Made by a program: the position numbers and the translations under genes. The notes under the pieces were generated by a model. That model saw only the letters and a list, made by a program, of their open reading frames with translations. It did not search any database and was not told the DNA's origin. This document shows, in pieces, positions 47,236 to 59,771 of a DNA stretch of 64,000 nucleotides. Positions within the stretch are counted from its first letter, which is position 1, and the number at the start of each line of letters is the position of its first letter. Source of the DNA: Endomychus coccineus (Eukaryota > Arthropoda > Insecta > Coleoptera > Endomychidae); assembly GCA_958510875.1 (NCBI GenBank), contig OY294067.1:148850243-148914242 (forward strand), written 5' to 3'.

Positions 47236-47760
47236 TTTTCAACGCCGTTATACCCCGTTGTACTCATCTGTTGTTTCCTAATGTAATATCCTTAGAAAAA
47301 TCGATGGTGGAAGCCGTTACTTCATGGGAATTTATCATTTTGATTATATGAAAGAATAACTACTTCGTTTTTATACCACTTTAATTAATAATAACGTGAA
47401 AACGTAACTATAGTTTCAACACCGAAGTGCCATTATCAAACAATTAGAAAATTATGAAGAAATCAATGAAACAGTTCAAGTATAAATAGAGTAGAGTAAA
47501 GTAGGGTTGAGATTAAGGGATCAACGGAAATTCCAAAAACAGGTAGATCCTAGGAAAGTACAGTATTACATAGTAAACATAGCAACAATTTGTGAATTAG
47601 TGTGTTTATAATGTAATATTCTAAGAATTATTCAAAGAGCGGTTTGAAAGACAGTACAGTATTACATAGTTAACAAGGTAACAATTTGTGAATTAGTGTT
47701 ATTATAATTTAATATTCTAAGAATCATTTTAAGAGCGGTTTGGGAGACACTTTGATATAG
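47236..47760 (-). pseudogene. Fragment of the DUF7869-like element with its hairpin arm
   Basis: Inverted copy of ~58110-58360: on the minus strand it reads from the loop repeats (AGTATTACATAG...CAACAATTTGTGAATTAG, twice) through the ~200-bp hairpin arm into the first codons after the hairpin (TGATAAATT..., GTAACGGC...CCACCATCGATTTTT). Because arm and coding start are joined the same way as at 58.3 kb, the hairpin belonged to the ancestral element or entered it before it multiplied. Confidence 0.65.
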
Positions 47761-47989
47761 GTCTAACTGATCATTGAGGATATTCTTATTAGAGTTTTTG
47801 ACACCTTTATAAATCTCTATTACTATCGTTAGTGTTAGCATCCAAAATTAACTTTTTATTTATACGAACTAGAAACATTTCCACGACAAAATCAGGATAT
47901 AAACGAAAAGGTTTCTTTCAAAAAATATTTAGATCTAAGAAATGACTTAGTAAAAGGTCAAACAGTAGACGCTCGAATATACTGCGAGA

Positions 47990-49760
47990 AAAAGAGGCAG
48001 TTTTGGAGAGGATAATCGAAATCATAAAGTTTTTAGCTCGTCAGAATTTTATTTTTAGGGGATCTTCTGAAAAATTATTCTACTCAAACGAAGGAAATTT
48101 TCTCTAAAGTTAGTGGAGTGTATTTCTGACTTTGATAATATACTATTAGAGCACATTGCTCGAATTCAAAATGCTCAGCATGCCCCATTATCTGGGCCTT
48201 AATATTCAAAATGAATTGATCAATTTAATTTCTGAAAAAACTAAAACAACTATAGTCGATTTTCTAAAACAATCAAAATACTATTCTGTGATTCTAGATT
48301 GTACACGTATCTCACACAAAGAACAACTTACTGTTATTGTAAGATTTGTTTATTTTAAGACGTCAAGAAAACTTGCTGAGAATTTTTAGGTTTGTTACCT
48401 GTAACTAATACTACTGGACAAGGGTTAGCAACTTATTTGTTGAATTTCTTAAAGTCATCCAATATTGAACTGGAAGGTTCACATGTCCAAGGATATGATA
48501 ACGTTGCAAACATGAGAGGAAAAAATAAAGGCGTTCAAAAAAATATATTGGACATGAATCCTCGTGCGTTTTACGTTTAGTGTTTGGCTCACACACTTAA
48601 TTTAGTAGTAAATGGTGCCGATAAGAGCTCATTGAGAATCTCAAACTTTTTTTCTATTATTCACGAGATATATGTATTTTTTCGGCATCAACTTCACGTT
48701 GCGATATCATTACGAACCAGATACCTAATTTGACTTTAAACCTCTTCCAAATAAGCGATGGGAATGAAGAGTTGATGCTATAATACCTCTTCGCTTTAAT
48801 TTTAATAAAATTTACAACGCATTATACACTATTTTATCAATGACAAGTATGACAGTGACGCAAGGAACATGACGAATTCATTAATGTTAAAACTAAAGAC
48901 TTATGGGTTCGTATGTTCAGTTGTAATATGGAACAACATTTTATCCAAAATTAATAATGTTATCAAAACTTCGCAAAAGTCAGACGTTATTCTTTCAGAG
49001 GCGGTCAAAATGATCGATCTGGTCTAAAAAGATTCAGGCGTATACAGCACAGTGCATCGGAATAATTGCTACTTGATTCAAAATCAATTGCTGAAGATTT
49101 AGAATGTGGACCTGAATTCGCCGAAACTGCTTGTTCATCTCCCCGAAAAATACATTTTGATTATGGGGCTGTAGATGAGCCGATATTAGACCCGAAAACA
49201 AAATTTAAAGTAAATTTTTATATTTTGCTACTTAGCATAGCGATCTTACAATTAAATGAGGGATTCGATTTATTAACAGAACACAACAACAAGTTTCCAT
49301 TTTTGCAAGTTATTGATAGTTGGAGGGCATTGGATAGATACCGAAAAAAGCACAATGTCTCAACATAGAACAAAAGTTAACATATGAAAATGGATCAGAT
49401 ATTGACGGGGAAGAAATATTTATTGCTGCCTTAATTTTTTATGAATAAAGTTCACTCGATGTATCAAATTATATTTATTCCAATAATCGAATGTCCGTGT
49501 TCCCGAATGTGTCTACATCTTTACGTATATATTTAACACTTGTGACAGTAGCAGCAGGCGAAAGGTCCTCTTCAAAATTGAAATTAGTAGTAAACTATTT
49601 ACGATCAACCATGACCCAAGATAGATTGATTGGCCATAATAAGTATCGAATCGAAAGAAAATTTCAAAGCAGACTATGTCATTGAAAAGTTTGGCAACTT
49701 CAAAGCCAGAAAAATTGAATTCGATGTTTGCAAATTTTCCCAACTTTACTTGTAGAGTAA
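47990..49760 (+). pseudogene. hAT transposase (ZMYM1-like), second pseudogene
   Basis: Decayed hAT transposase of the same general type as at 4.9-11.5 kb but a different lineage. Visible: the [15 protein letters not shown] segment (~48030-48060), SKYYSVILDC and QLTVIVRFV at 48270-48350, TTGQGLATYLLNFL and VQGYDNVANMRGKNKGVQ at ~48405-48540, AHTLNLVVN at ~48590, and the C-terminal dimerisation region (SVFPNVSTSLRIYL; ERSSSKLKLV; YLRSTMTQDRLIG) at 49491-49640. The frame is broken in at least five places and a middle part is reduced. Not functional. Confidence 0.8.
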
Positions 49761-49854
49761 GTATTAAATTTAAAAAAAGGAACACAAAAATTAAATTTAT
49801 TTTTTTGTTGGCAATGAGGGTCTCAGGCTGATTTTTGCACTCCGGCACATAATA

Positions 49855-49871
49855 TGGTTAAGACGGCCCTG
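49855..49871 (-). repeat. Probable right terminal repeat of the second hAT element
   Basis: The sequence ends ...TTAAGACGGCCCTG, i.e. CAGGGCCGTCTTAA on the other strand, a classical hAT-like end, ~110 bp after the pseudogene. The matching left end is not visible, so no target duplication could be checked. Confidence 0.5.
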
Positions 49872-50155
49872 GTTGGTTGAATCCCATATCAAAATTAAAA
49901 TGAAGGACAAATTGAATAATGTTATTATTATTCTCTTCATATAAATTACTTTCTGAGCTTGGGACCACTAAGACTACCAATAACAATCAGGGTGGTACAA
50001 TTTTGTATAGAGGACACCGATTGCTTTCGAAAAAAGTAATAAAAGATCAAGATCCGTCTTAAAAAAATTCAAGATGACTTGCTTATCTCGAAAACATTAC
50101 TCCGAAAATGTAAATATTCTGCGAGGTAGACTGGAAAAGTTGCCTTAATAATATA

Positions 50156-51264
50156 CAGGGTGAGTGAAACTCGATGTCTCAGCAGTATTATAAGAAAAAA
50201 AAACAATGGAAACAATTTGGAAAGAGGTACTTGAATAGGATTGAGCAAGGTCCATTTCAGCCAAATTTGCATATTTTCCCAAATTTGGAAACTGAAATAA
50301 TCACTTCATTGAATTTATTCCGGAAGCACACCTATATTTTGCATATTTAAAAAAAGCAAATTTTTCGGTACCTACACATTTTGTAAAGGAAACAATTTGC
50401 ATCTTCTTCCGTTAAAAAATTATAAGCAACTTTGTCGTATCGATAGTTAATTAAACATTATCACGTAATAATCAAGATTATTACTAATCATTGATTGGAT
50501 ATTAAATAACCGATATGCTCACGATGAACTATCTAGAGAAATATTACGTAAGGCTTCAGTAGGAGAAGTAGAACGGAGTTCTTTCTGTGGTATTAGTGGT
50601 AACATATTATATGTTCTTTAATGTTTAATTAATAATTAATACTAATTGATATCAATAATGTTTGTTAGCACACAAAGTTGTAACTACGTCTACGTGACAG
50701 CAAGCCGCGCGGCATCGTCAATACCAGGGCGCGGCAGCTCAAAGCAAGGCGGCGCGACGGCCTCAAAAAAGCTCTGGTATAAGTGCGGTGGCTCACTCCT
50801 CGATTTCTTGATTTTGTGATAAATCGCAGCGATATAAAATCACACTACTTATTTGTGGAGTGCTCGCTCATTGAGGATATTATTATCGTAATATTAGTTT
50901 GTAGTTCAATTTATTGTATCACCGCGAAATACCCGCAACTAAGACTTTTGTAGAAGTCAAAGCTTTTTAGTACAGTCTGCCACCATTCATGAACAATGTT
51001 CAATTAACCACAGAAGCGACAAAATTGCTCATAATTTTTTATCGGAAGAAAATTGAAATGTTTTTAATGCAGTTTTTTCAGAAAAATAAGCTCTTTTTGA
51101 ATATGAAAAAATATACGTAAGTTTCCGGCAAAAACATTCGATGGCATCTAGTTTTCAAATGTGGATAAATATGCAAATTCGGCTCATAATTTCAGAACCT
51201 CTTCTCAGATTTTTTCCGTTTTTTTCCTATAATAGAGCTGAGACATCGTGTTCCGCTCACCCTG
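50156..51264. mobile_element. 1.1-kb foldback-type DNA element with TA duplication
   Basis: Begins CAGGGTGAGTGAAACTCGATG and ends with its inverted, diverged form (CATCGTGTTCCGCTCACCCTG). The inverted arms extend ~300 bp (50156-50462 and ~50990-51264; shared AAAAAATTAT.AGCAA.TTTGTCG). TA lies on both sides (50154-50155, 51265-51266). The ~530-bp centre has a GC-richer block (50690-50830) with TATAAAA nearby, possibly a nested insertion. No transposase. Confidence 0.65.
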
Positions 51265-51266
51265 TA

Positions 51267-52711
51267 TGATTCATTTTCCGAATCTAAGGAATAACGCCAT
51301 AAAAAAAATCATCAATTTTCAAATATCTCATCAACCCATAAAAACATCCGAGATATATTTTCGATACATATTGACATGTAACATGTCCACGCCTTAGAAT
51401 TTTCGAAGTTCTATCCTTCCCGTATTTAGACCCAAAAAATGAATATAATACTTCGCAGATCTGTTATTCTGCCGAGGCTTGGAATCCTTAGATACCAGAA
51501 ACTATCGCGGAAGTTCGCGCTTTGCATTTGAACAAACTATTACATGTTTTCTAATTTTCGTTTTATTTGTATGTAACTATCGACTACGTAGCTTCGAATT
51601 TGAAACTTCGGGCACGAAAGTATCTAGGTATGAAAAGAAATAATAACAGGTTCTTGAATGTTGGTGGTTGCATAAATATAAATTAATATGAGAATACAGT
51701 TTCAGGCTTATAGTTAGGTGCGTATAACATGTCACAATTTTTATTCCAATTTTCCATCAAATAAATATGTTATTAATTGGCGCCAATCTACTTTTTCATG
51801 ATTAATTGGAAATATATTAACTACATTTTTAAATTATTTCTAAACAAGGGAAGCATCAAGCTACGGAAAGTCTAGCGAGAACTGGATCTCGTCATTACAT
51901 ATCAAAAAATGTCCCGGAAATCGGCGTTCAACATCGACAGAGATATCTTTTGGGTAACCTGATAGCTTTGAGACTGGAAAACTTGGTAAGAAAATGTATA
52001 ACAAAACGAAGTGGTGCGAAAAGGTCATTTCCCAAGTCTATCAGTATTAGAAAATTTGCATAACGGTAACTTTATAAGAACACAGAATTTATCATCGAAA
52101 AGTCACTAGGAAAGTGAACTTATTATTCAAGTGGTACCTACGAATAACTGTTAATAACCTATTTGCAACAACTTTTTATAAGATGGTAAACCCATACTTT
52201 AGATTATTATTAGCTACCTACAAATAAGGAATCCAAGTTTTCCAAAACATTACTCTATTCTAGATATCTTAGATGTGAAACGCTGAGTTACGTGATATTT
52301 TTCATGTCTGCTATCATCTATTAGCTTATTTTGTAACTATCTTTAAATCTTGGAAGAAGGGAACCGCAAACTGTGATAATTCTGATGAGGCTTGAAATCC
52401 GTTCTTACATATCAGAAACTGTTAGAGAAGTCTGCGTTTCACAACTTTCCCTAATTTTCGTGTAACTATGGAGTTTGTAGCTTCGCATTTCTGATGATAG
52501 TTATCCCTACATCAGCACCAAAAAAAAATATTTCAATCAAAATTACGACGAAGAAACTTTAATTACGATTCAGTCAGTTCCTTTCAAATATTTGATCATG
52601 TCCTGTAATTCACGTCATTTCAGGGACAGTCCCGGAACTCGTCAATAGACAAATAAAATTTCCAGGACTGACCTGGAACTCGACAAATGTCTCGGAACTC
52701 GTCATCACGCA
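51267..52711. other. Intergenic; two diverged copies of a ~120-bp motif
   Basis: No gene. A motif with GAGGCTTGGAATCC...ACCAGAAACT and TAACTATCGACTACGTAGCTTCG (51470-51605) recurs at 52385-52495 as GAGGCTTGAAATCC...ATCAGAAACTG and TAACTATGGAGTTTGTAGCTTCG. Confidence 0.45.
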
Positions 52712-53012
52712 TCTCCGACGACATCGCAGCAGTCGCGCCAGAAAAAACCTAAAAGCGGTCAACCGAAGCTACTCCTTCCCACCGGTCGGTAAGTAGCTTC
52801 AGGTTCCTAAATCGTGTGCCCTAAGTATTCTAATTGAACCCAGAATGACTGCCTTTTGCATCCGGTCTATCAAGATCTGCGCCGAGTTCCTACAGGCCGG
52901 AATGATCTTCAAGTTTGAACGCAGCGAAGAACGAATTCCGCCCAAAATACCGATGATCAGAACCACTAATACGACCTTGTGGCCTGGGTATAGCGTGCGG
53001 AGCTCGAATAGG
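52712..53012 (-). pseudogene. R4-like LINE, 3'-end fragment
   Basis: Last ~300 bp of the LINE on the minus strand: FELRTLYPGHKVVLVVLIIG, LGGIRSSLRSNLKIIPACRN, the stop, and part of the 3' UTR to CGATGTCGTCGGAG. Unlike the other copies it is not followed by (TA)n. Confidence 0.8.
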
Positions 53013-56000
53013 ACGTCAAAAGTGTATTCAGCAAAATAAATAATTATAAGATTAAATTGAAACTGAATAAATCCAAAACGGTAATCTAATTCCCTTTTCC
53101 CAGTCAGTAGTAATAATAGAACCGACTGGAGCGTACCCAAAGAAAATAAAATGAGATATGTGTATGCATATAGGTTAATAATTAATCGAGTAGATAATAT
53201 CTTTCTCTTATTCACAGTACTTCCATCAACTATCAATATGAAAGACAGCTTCGTCGATTGAACAAACTCAAAAAAGAACTCGAAGAAAGAATCAATAACA
53301 AAGGAAACATGTCATCAAATGCTGAAAAACGTTATGACGAATGCCCTATAAATATTATAAATCTGTTTCGAATAATGTGAACGAGGAAACACTTTTTTTT
53401 GTAAGACTTCTCCTCTACCTGCCTCCATAAATAGTGTAGCAATCCTTCACTCTCCTACTATGAATAATTTGTATGAATTCCTTAATGGCCATGGTCGTGG
53501 GTGCTGTTCCTTGAATTCTCTATCCACTTTGACTTATTTTTATCAATGTTCGAGGCATTTTTATTGAACTTATTCTGAGAAGGCTGTTAGGTTGATATTC
53601 ATAAATCATCTGATTTGCGACATTTTCTGCGCACAAGTATTTGAGTATATCAATTACGCAGAATGAGCGTAAGGGTCTCCACTAAATATTTAGAGTAATG
53701 AATAAATAATCTAAGCATGTCTCAATACGTGTGTGTAAAAGATAGTTTTGTCATTCTGTAGCGACTGAATCTATTTTTAGACTCAAAGTCACCGATTCTG
53801 CAATAAAAAAAAGATAATTTCAGATTCCTTGCATGGGAGCTAAATCTACTTTTAGAAATAACCGATTTGTACAATATTATCAAATATTATGGAGAAGGAC
53901 CCCCAATCATTGAGACAACCGTACAATTGATTGGAAAAATATTAGGTTCCGCTAATCGTATCGATAGTGATAATTGGGTTGAATTACTATTTAATGTTTT
54001 GTTTGTAAGATTATTTCAAATATACGTTGAATAATGAAAATATCTAACTGACAATCTGAATTCTTTGATGAAAAAATAGAATGAAAACAAGTTCATGATA
54101 ATTTCGGAAGAAGGTACTGAAATTCAAGCCACAAACACATTGATATGAAATTAAATTAAACAATATTATAGCCACAAACTCATTACCAACATAGTCATAT
54201 CCAGTATTTTTGGTGTTTGTTGTGTGATATATCAATGTTATAAATATTGCAAAATCAGAAAACTCAGCACCAGAATATGCCAAACCAACAAAATCATATG
54301 GAATATTCCAAACTCTTCTAGCCGCCTATGAAATGCTACTAACGATATGTACCTTGCACAGAAGTTGAAAACAAAAATTGAATCCATAGAAATCTTAACA
54401 AAATCTAGTTAATATTCAAAAATAGAATCGCGTATCCAGTCACCATATTATAGCGGAATAGTATTTCAACAAAAAACTTCTAACTTGTAACGGGTTAGCC
54501 GTTACGTGAATTAATACGTGAATTAAAGAACACTGTAATGAACAGTTTAAGATTTCTTTTCGATTAGGAAACTGTTCCGATGATATCTCAGAGTCATGTA
54601 TGCATTCAATAACATTGATTATTGAAATGAGTTCACCTCAGGTTCGATAGCGTGAGTATCACGGAGATGGAAAGATATCAGAACGGAAGTCTCAAGCGGT
54701 CATTGTGGTGACAGTGTTATTAGAGGTTCGTTGATTCAATAATTCTTTGCTTGTTAATCATTCCTTGAATTCTGCTATTGAAATATAACTAATCCCAGGG
54801 ACCATTTAATTTGATCTGTTTCTATAATTAGAATACTGGATGTTCAGTCCCTGAATGGGTTATACTTCAGTGGAAGTGATTATCAACGTATCTCACGGCA
54901 TGTCACACAATGAATTTGCATTTAGCATGATTCCATGAATATCTTTTCCATCATTACAGGGATTGTTGTAATAGTTGTATGAAATCAATCTAACGAGACG
55001 TGGGCAGTTTATACCGATAATATTAAATCTTCACCTTTGTAGGTAACCCCACTAATTGCACATGGTTGAGCGATTTTGCAAATCGCAATTTTGTGATCCT
55101 AGTACAAAGTACACAGGATGGTCTTATTAGACAAAACGTGCAGTAAAGGTTGTTAAGGGTTAGCACAAAGTAAGTAACCCAATTACTGCTTAGTGGGTAA
55201 ACATATATATTACGTCTGTTACGCTCGCTCAGAGTTAATACAAAATACAATACCAATCCATTTGTGCACTTCAATTCGAGCAATTCAGATTTTATGCTGA
55301 CTGACAAGTTCTAACATTTTTATTATTGTTCTTTCAGTCACATTTTCATTATTACTCTTATAGTCACATTTTAATTATTTGCTAATCTAAGTATCAATTG
55401 TGGTAACTTGAATCTTTCAGATTAATTTAGATTGTTGTTCAAATTGATATCTCTTCAAGATTTCAATTTTGTATTAAGTAGTGTTTTTACAATTTTGGAC
55501 GATAACATAGTCAGTTATGGAATGGCAAGGTTATTCCAATTGACTGTGTTACTTGTCCCTTGAGCTTGGGCCAGGTTCTGTTTGTTTTTTGAAATTACAG
55601 GATGAGAACAACTGAGATGACTCTCTTCTTCTTCTCGAGACGGTTTTGTGAATCTCCTGGCCGGACCGACATCCAGATCCATCAAGTTTCGAGGAGGGTA
55701 ACATTTTTTGTTTGAATGACCATAATTTAATTTCTCTGATTGTATTATTCAATTGAAGTTGTATTCCACTAATTTCGTAGAATCCATTTGAGGTTCATTT
55801 TAATTCTCAGCATTCGATAATTTTTTTCAATTAAATATTTGATTCCAACCTCTTATCTAAAATTGATGTTCATTTATTTTGTGTTATTAAATTCAATTCT
55901 ATTTTATGTTATATCAAAATTGTACTTATTAATTTATTACCAAATTCCGTTTGGAATAAACCAAATTGTTAAGTTTAACTTGTATTATTTTCCTGAATTT

Positions 56001-56860
56001 CCATCAACTATAAAACCATCTCGTAGTGCCTGTATTCTTGACTGTGAATTCATTCATTTTTGTAGTTATTACTAAGCAGTTGGCGCTCAGGCAATTCACA
56101 AGTCTAGAATCACAGGGCACGTTTCACTATGAGCCCTGAGATTAATAACTTAATTTGAGCTTGTTGGGCCAATTAAAACCGACCCAAAGCGGTCCGTTTC
56201 AAACTCCTCTGAAACAATTATTGTATAAGTGTAAATGATCTACTGAAGATGGCACGTTGCTGGAATGAAAATTATGACATGTGAATACTGATGATAATTG
56301 GGTTACGTATTTTCATCTATTACTTTGTCGGTCACAGTAAACATACGAAGAACGCGATGAGTTCGATTGTTTAGAATAATTAGTCTTGAGAACTTGATTA
56401 GTGAAATGAAATATAGGTATTTTCTTGTGAAGTTAGCAAATTAGTTTTGGCACCCTACTGCGGAAAAATGAGAATGATAGTAGGAATAGAAAATATATTG
56501 GAAATGATTTAGTAAACCCTAATGTATGAGGTTGAATTGTAGTCTATGTTACATTGAAATTTTATCCAAATGGTCTACATAATTTATTTCACAACTCTTT
56601 GTTCCATACCACCTGCGGTCAGGTTGACTTTCGCAATTATTCACAGTATAACATTGGAATGTTTTAAACTGACACTCGCTGTCACATGAACCTAGAAGTC
56701 TAGAATAACAGTTGGCCAATCTGAGCGCTATTTTTATGGCTCGGTGAGTTCCAAAAGGTGGAATAATTAAGTCGCCATGATTGTTGCAAATTACACTAAG
56801 GCACCAGTTCACTTATACTGCCGTGTTAAGCAAGAAAGTCGTAGCTGACATTTTCATCAA
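53013..56860. other. No recognisable gene
   Basis: About 3.8 kb of AT-rich DNA. Frames are short and show no family resemblance. At ~56080 TTGGCGCTCAGG resembles an LTR-retrotransposon primer-binding site after AGTTATTACTAAGCA, but no LTR pair or pol is visible nearby. Confidence 0.4.
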
Positions 56861-56869
56861 AATTGAGTT

Positions 56870-57085
56870 ATTGCCATATGTCATATCTGCAAGCACCCGC
56901 GCGTCTTCTGATATATTCCCAATGTCGTGTCTACATAACTAAAGGTACAAATTCAGTTTTAAATTTGTCATATCTACAGAATGTACTGATTTTACTACGC
57001 AAAAATGTCGTATCTGATATTACTAAGCAGAATTGTCGTATCTACGACGATAATGGCAGATACGACAATTTCGCTTAGTAGTACG
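56870..57085. repeat. Cluster of TGTCRTATCTR motifs with a hairpin
   Basis: The motif occurs at least five times (ATGTCATATCTG, ATGTCGTGTCTA, TTGTCATATCTA, ATGTCGTATCTG, TTGTCGTATCTA) and once inverted. The last two form an inverted repeat, ACTAAGC..AATTGTCGTATCT at ~57023-57044 with its complement at ~57060-57081. It lies ~260 bp upstream of the DUF7869-like gene and could be its element's end. Confidence 0.5.
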
Positions 57086-57341
57086 CTATGAAATGTCAAC
57101 TTGTGACTGAAATTTTGAGGTTATATTGTAGGACTGTTAGTTGTTTACATGTGTCGGTATTTTGATGAATTCCTGAAGAAGTGACATTATCATTAGAATA
57201 AAAGTGCATTCACTCTGAAGACGTGTAGAAAACATTCCGATTCACGAAGGAAAACATTGTAGGTAAGACTTTAACATAATTTAATTTCGAAGTTTGTTAT
57301 TCTAAATTCGTTCAATCAATTGTAGGTTAAGATTCACCTAA

Positions 57342-57741
57342 ATGATTTATAGTCAAAGAAGTAAACTCATTTTGAGCCTTGTACTGCGAAATAATGAACA
57401 CACACATACATCGCAAATGAATGATATTCCAAATTTCATTGCTTCTTCGGAGACCGAGATAGAGGCAGATGATAATCAAGTCAACATTATTGATGCTTGT
57501 TCAAGAACACTGGCAATGAGAATAATTTTGGCAAATAAGTGATATCGGAGAGAATTCGTAATGCACAACATTACTGAAAATCCTGTGAAAAGGCGGACAT
57601 CTGTAGATAATTCTCGAAGGAACCATTCCGTGATATACTTTCCGCAGAATGAAGATGGAAAGGAACAATCTGTTTGTAAAAAATTTTTCCTAGCGACTTT
57701 GGGTTACGAGTTGAAGAACGACAGAATTCTGAGGAGTTTAG
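57342..57741 (+). pseudogene. DUF7869-like gene, N-terminal part
   Basis: A frame from ATG 57342 holding one TGA (57540-57542), then open again through MHNITENPVKRRTSVDN to EQSVCKKFFLATLGYELKNDR. The VCKKFFLATLGY type segment followed by N-D-R is the part that precedes the catalytic region in these proteins. At ~57742 the homology ends in a ~570-bp hairpin; the gene continues at 58319 in a different frame. Whether this is one spliced gene or a broken one cannot be told from sequence alone. Confidence 0.5.
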
Positions 57742-57744
57742 TTA

Positions 57745-58315
57745 TGATTATATGGAAGAATAACTACTTTGTTTTCATACCACTTTTATTAATAATAACG
57801 TGAAAACGTAACTATAGTTTCAACACCGAAGTGCCATCATCAAACAATTGAAAAATATGAAGAAATCAATGAAACAGTTCAAGTATAAATAGAGTAGAGT
57901 AACGTAGGGTTGAGATTAAGGGATCAACGGAAATTCCAAAAACAGGTAGATCCTAGGAAAGTGAAGTATTACATAGTGAACATAGCAACAATTTGTGAAT
58001 TAGTATGATTATAATTTAACGAGCGGTTTGAAAGACAGTACAGTATTACATAGTAAACAGGGCAACAATTTGTGAATTAGGGTGATTATAATTTAATATT
58101 CTAAGAATTATTTCTTAGTTTTTGGAATTTCCGTTGGCCCTCAATCTCAACCCTACTTTACTCTACTATATTTATACTTGAACTGTTTCATTCATTCCTT
58201 CATAATTTTCTAATTGTTTGATGATGGCACTTCGGTGTTGAAACAATAGTTACGTTTTCACGTTATTATTAATAAAAGTGGTATAAAAACAAAGTAGTTA
58301 TTCTTTCATATAATC
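57745..58315. repeat. Hairpin inside the DUF7869-like gene
   Basis: Arms 57745-57943 and 58119-58315 are inverted copies (GAATAACTACTTTG...AATTCCAAAAAC and complement). The 175-bp loop holds two copies of an ~80-bp repeat (AGTATTACATAGTRAACA, then GCAACAATTTGTGAATTAG). The same arm and loop recur at 47236-47760. Confidence 0.8.
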
Positions 58316-58318
58316 AAA

Positions 58319-59653
58319 ATGATAAATTACAATAAAGTAACGGCTCCCACCATCGATTTTTTGAGTTTAGTTATTCAGAAAAATATAGGAAAAATAACTC
58401 CAAGAAATTATGCGCGTGGCAGGAAAGAGGCTCATAATAAATTCAATCCCGATATTATTGTCAGCCACATAGAATCATTCAAACAAACAATTTCTCATTA
58501 TCGCCATGAACAAGCACATAGAAGATTATATTTGCCGAGTGATATAACAATACAATTGATGTATCAGAAATTCTGCACTGATTATCCCGAACATCATATT
58601 TCATATGAACTGTATAAAAGGGAGGAGGCGAAAAAAAATATTTCTTTCTGTAAACTGGGTCACAAGGAATGTTTTACCTGTGAAACTTTTTTCATGCATC
58701 AAAAAAGTTCGAACCACTCAATTTTGCTGGAACCTAACACTGCCTGTAATGAATGCAAAACCTATATGGTACATAAAAAAAAATATGACTCATCTAGTAT
58801 CGAATATACGTCAGATTCAGATCTTCAGAATCAGGATATTTGTTTTTCTGCTGATCTTCAGATGTACTTAAAATTTTCCTTTCTTACGAAATTTAAACTT
58901 GTTAAAATATTTCAAGTCATTATGCTGCCGAGATGTGATATGTATAAAGAAATCATATTTGTGCCCCGAATTATTGCTTTTCACGAATCATTTGTTCCTG
59001 TAGGCAAACGAGCAAACAGACAAAATTATTATCCTATTGCATGTATTTGGCATGAGGGCATAACTGGGAGGAAAAAGGAAGATATAATTTTCACGTTTTA
59101 TGCCTTTTTTCTCGAAATGCGTGATTGCAAAAAAATAACTATATGGCTTGATAATTGTTCTGGCCAGAACAAAAACTGGGCTTCATTTTGCTTTTTCATT
59201 TATGTCGTGAACTGTGATAAGGTTAACTTAAATGACTTGGAAATAAAATACTTCGAGCCAGGTCACACTTTTATGTCGGCTGATTCTTTTCATCATGCAG
59301 CTGAGACTCAATTGAAAAGGAAAGGAAAGGTCTATGATTTTCAAGACTTGGAAGAATGTGTACAAAATGATAATCACAAAGCAAAAGTTATCGACATGAG
59401 TAGCAGTATTGAAAACTTTTTCGACTGGCCAGATCACTCATCTTTAGTGAAGCTAAAAAATTCGAATCCTAAAGCATATGTGTCTGATATAGTACATTTG
59501 AAGTTGAGAAGGGGTAACAAAACCTCACAATACCGAAATTCATTTGCAGATGAGTTCTACGCATTGAACTTTCTGAAAGCTAATCGAATGAAAGGTGACC
59601 TCAGTTGGTCTTCCCCAAAAAAATTGCTGAGAGGAATTTCGAAAAGAAGGTAG
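58319..59653 (+). CDS. DUF7869-like, probable transposon-derived protein, 444 aa
   Basis: Open frame from ATG 58319 to TAG 59651-59653. It belongs to a multicopy insect family around domain DUF7869, thought to be RNase H-like and transposon-derived. Landmarks: HIESFKQTISHYRHEQAHRR (residues ~60-80), a Cys-rich segment (CFTCETFFMH, CNECKTYMVH) at ~115-155, CFSADLQ at ~177, LPRCDMYKE, FHESFVPVGKRANRQN, then WLDNCSGQNKNW (~278) and FEPGHTFMSADSFHHAAE (~320), the likely catalytic acidic motifs. Between SADLQ and VIMLPR are 18 residues that look inserted, perhaps a short unspliced intron. After the stop, LLDKLLPILPIHWRPVLGK continues in another frame, so the C-terminus is frameshifted. The N-terminal part lies upstream of a hairpin. 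Probably a recently decayed copy. Confidence 0.6.
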   Translation: MINYNKVTAPTIDFLSLVIQKNIGKITPRNYARGRKEAHNKFNPDIIVSHIESFKQTISHYRHEQAHRRLYLPSDITIQLMYQKFCTDYPEHHISYELYKREEAKKNISFCKLGHKECFTCETFFMHQKSSNHSILLEPNTACNECKTYMVHKKKYDSSSIEYTSDSDLQNQDICFSADLQMYLKFSFLTKFKLVKIFQVIMLPRCDMYKEIIFVPRIIAFHESFVPVGKRANRQNYYPIACIWHEGITGRKKEDIIFTFYAFFLEMRDCKKITIWLDNCSGQNKNWASFCFFIYVVNCDKVNLNDLEIKYFEPGHTFMSADSFHHAAETQLKRKGKVYDFQDLEECVQNDNHKAKVIDMSSSIENFFDWPDHSSLVKLKNSNPKAYVSDIVHLKLRRGNKTSQYRNSFADEFYALNFLKANRMKGDLSWSSPKKLLRGISKRR

Positions 59654-59771
59654 TATACTCTTCTGGATAAGCTGTTACCAATTCTACCAATCCACTGGCG
59701 ACCAGTTCTAGGAAAAATTTTCAGTAGCAAATGGCGAACAGGAGGACAATATTGATGATGAATAACCTCCA

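Noticed and set aside
55023..55307. 94-codon minus-strand frame
   Set aside because: No recognisable motif, internal repeat of VLYFVLTL / VTYFVLTL reflects a short DNA repeat, and no start or context supports a gene.
56238..56270. Hammerhead motif at CTGAAGATGGCACGTTGCTGG
   Set aside because: The CTGAAGA box is present but there is no GAAAC/GTC box after a paired stem II.
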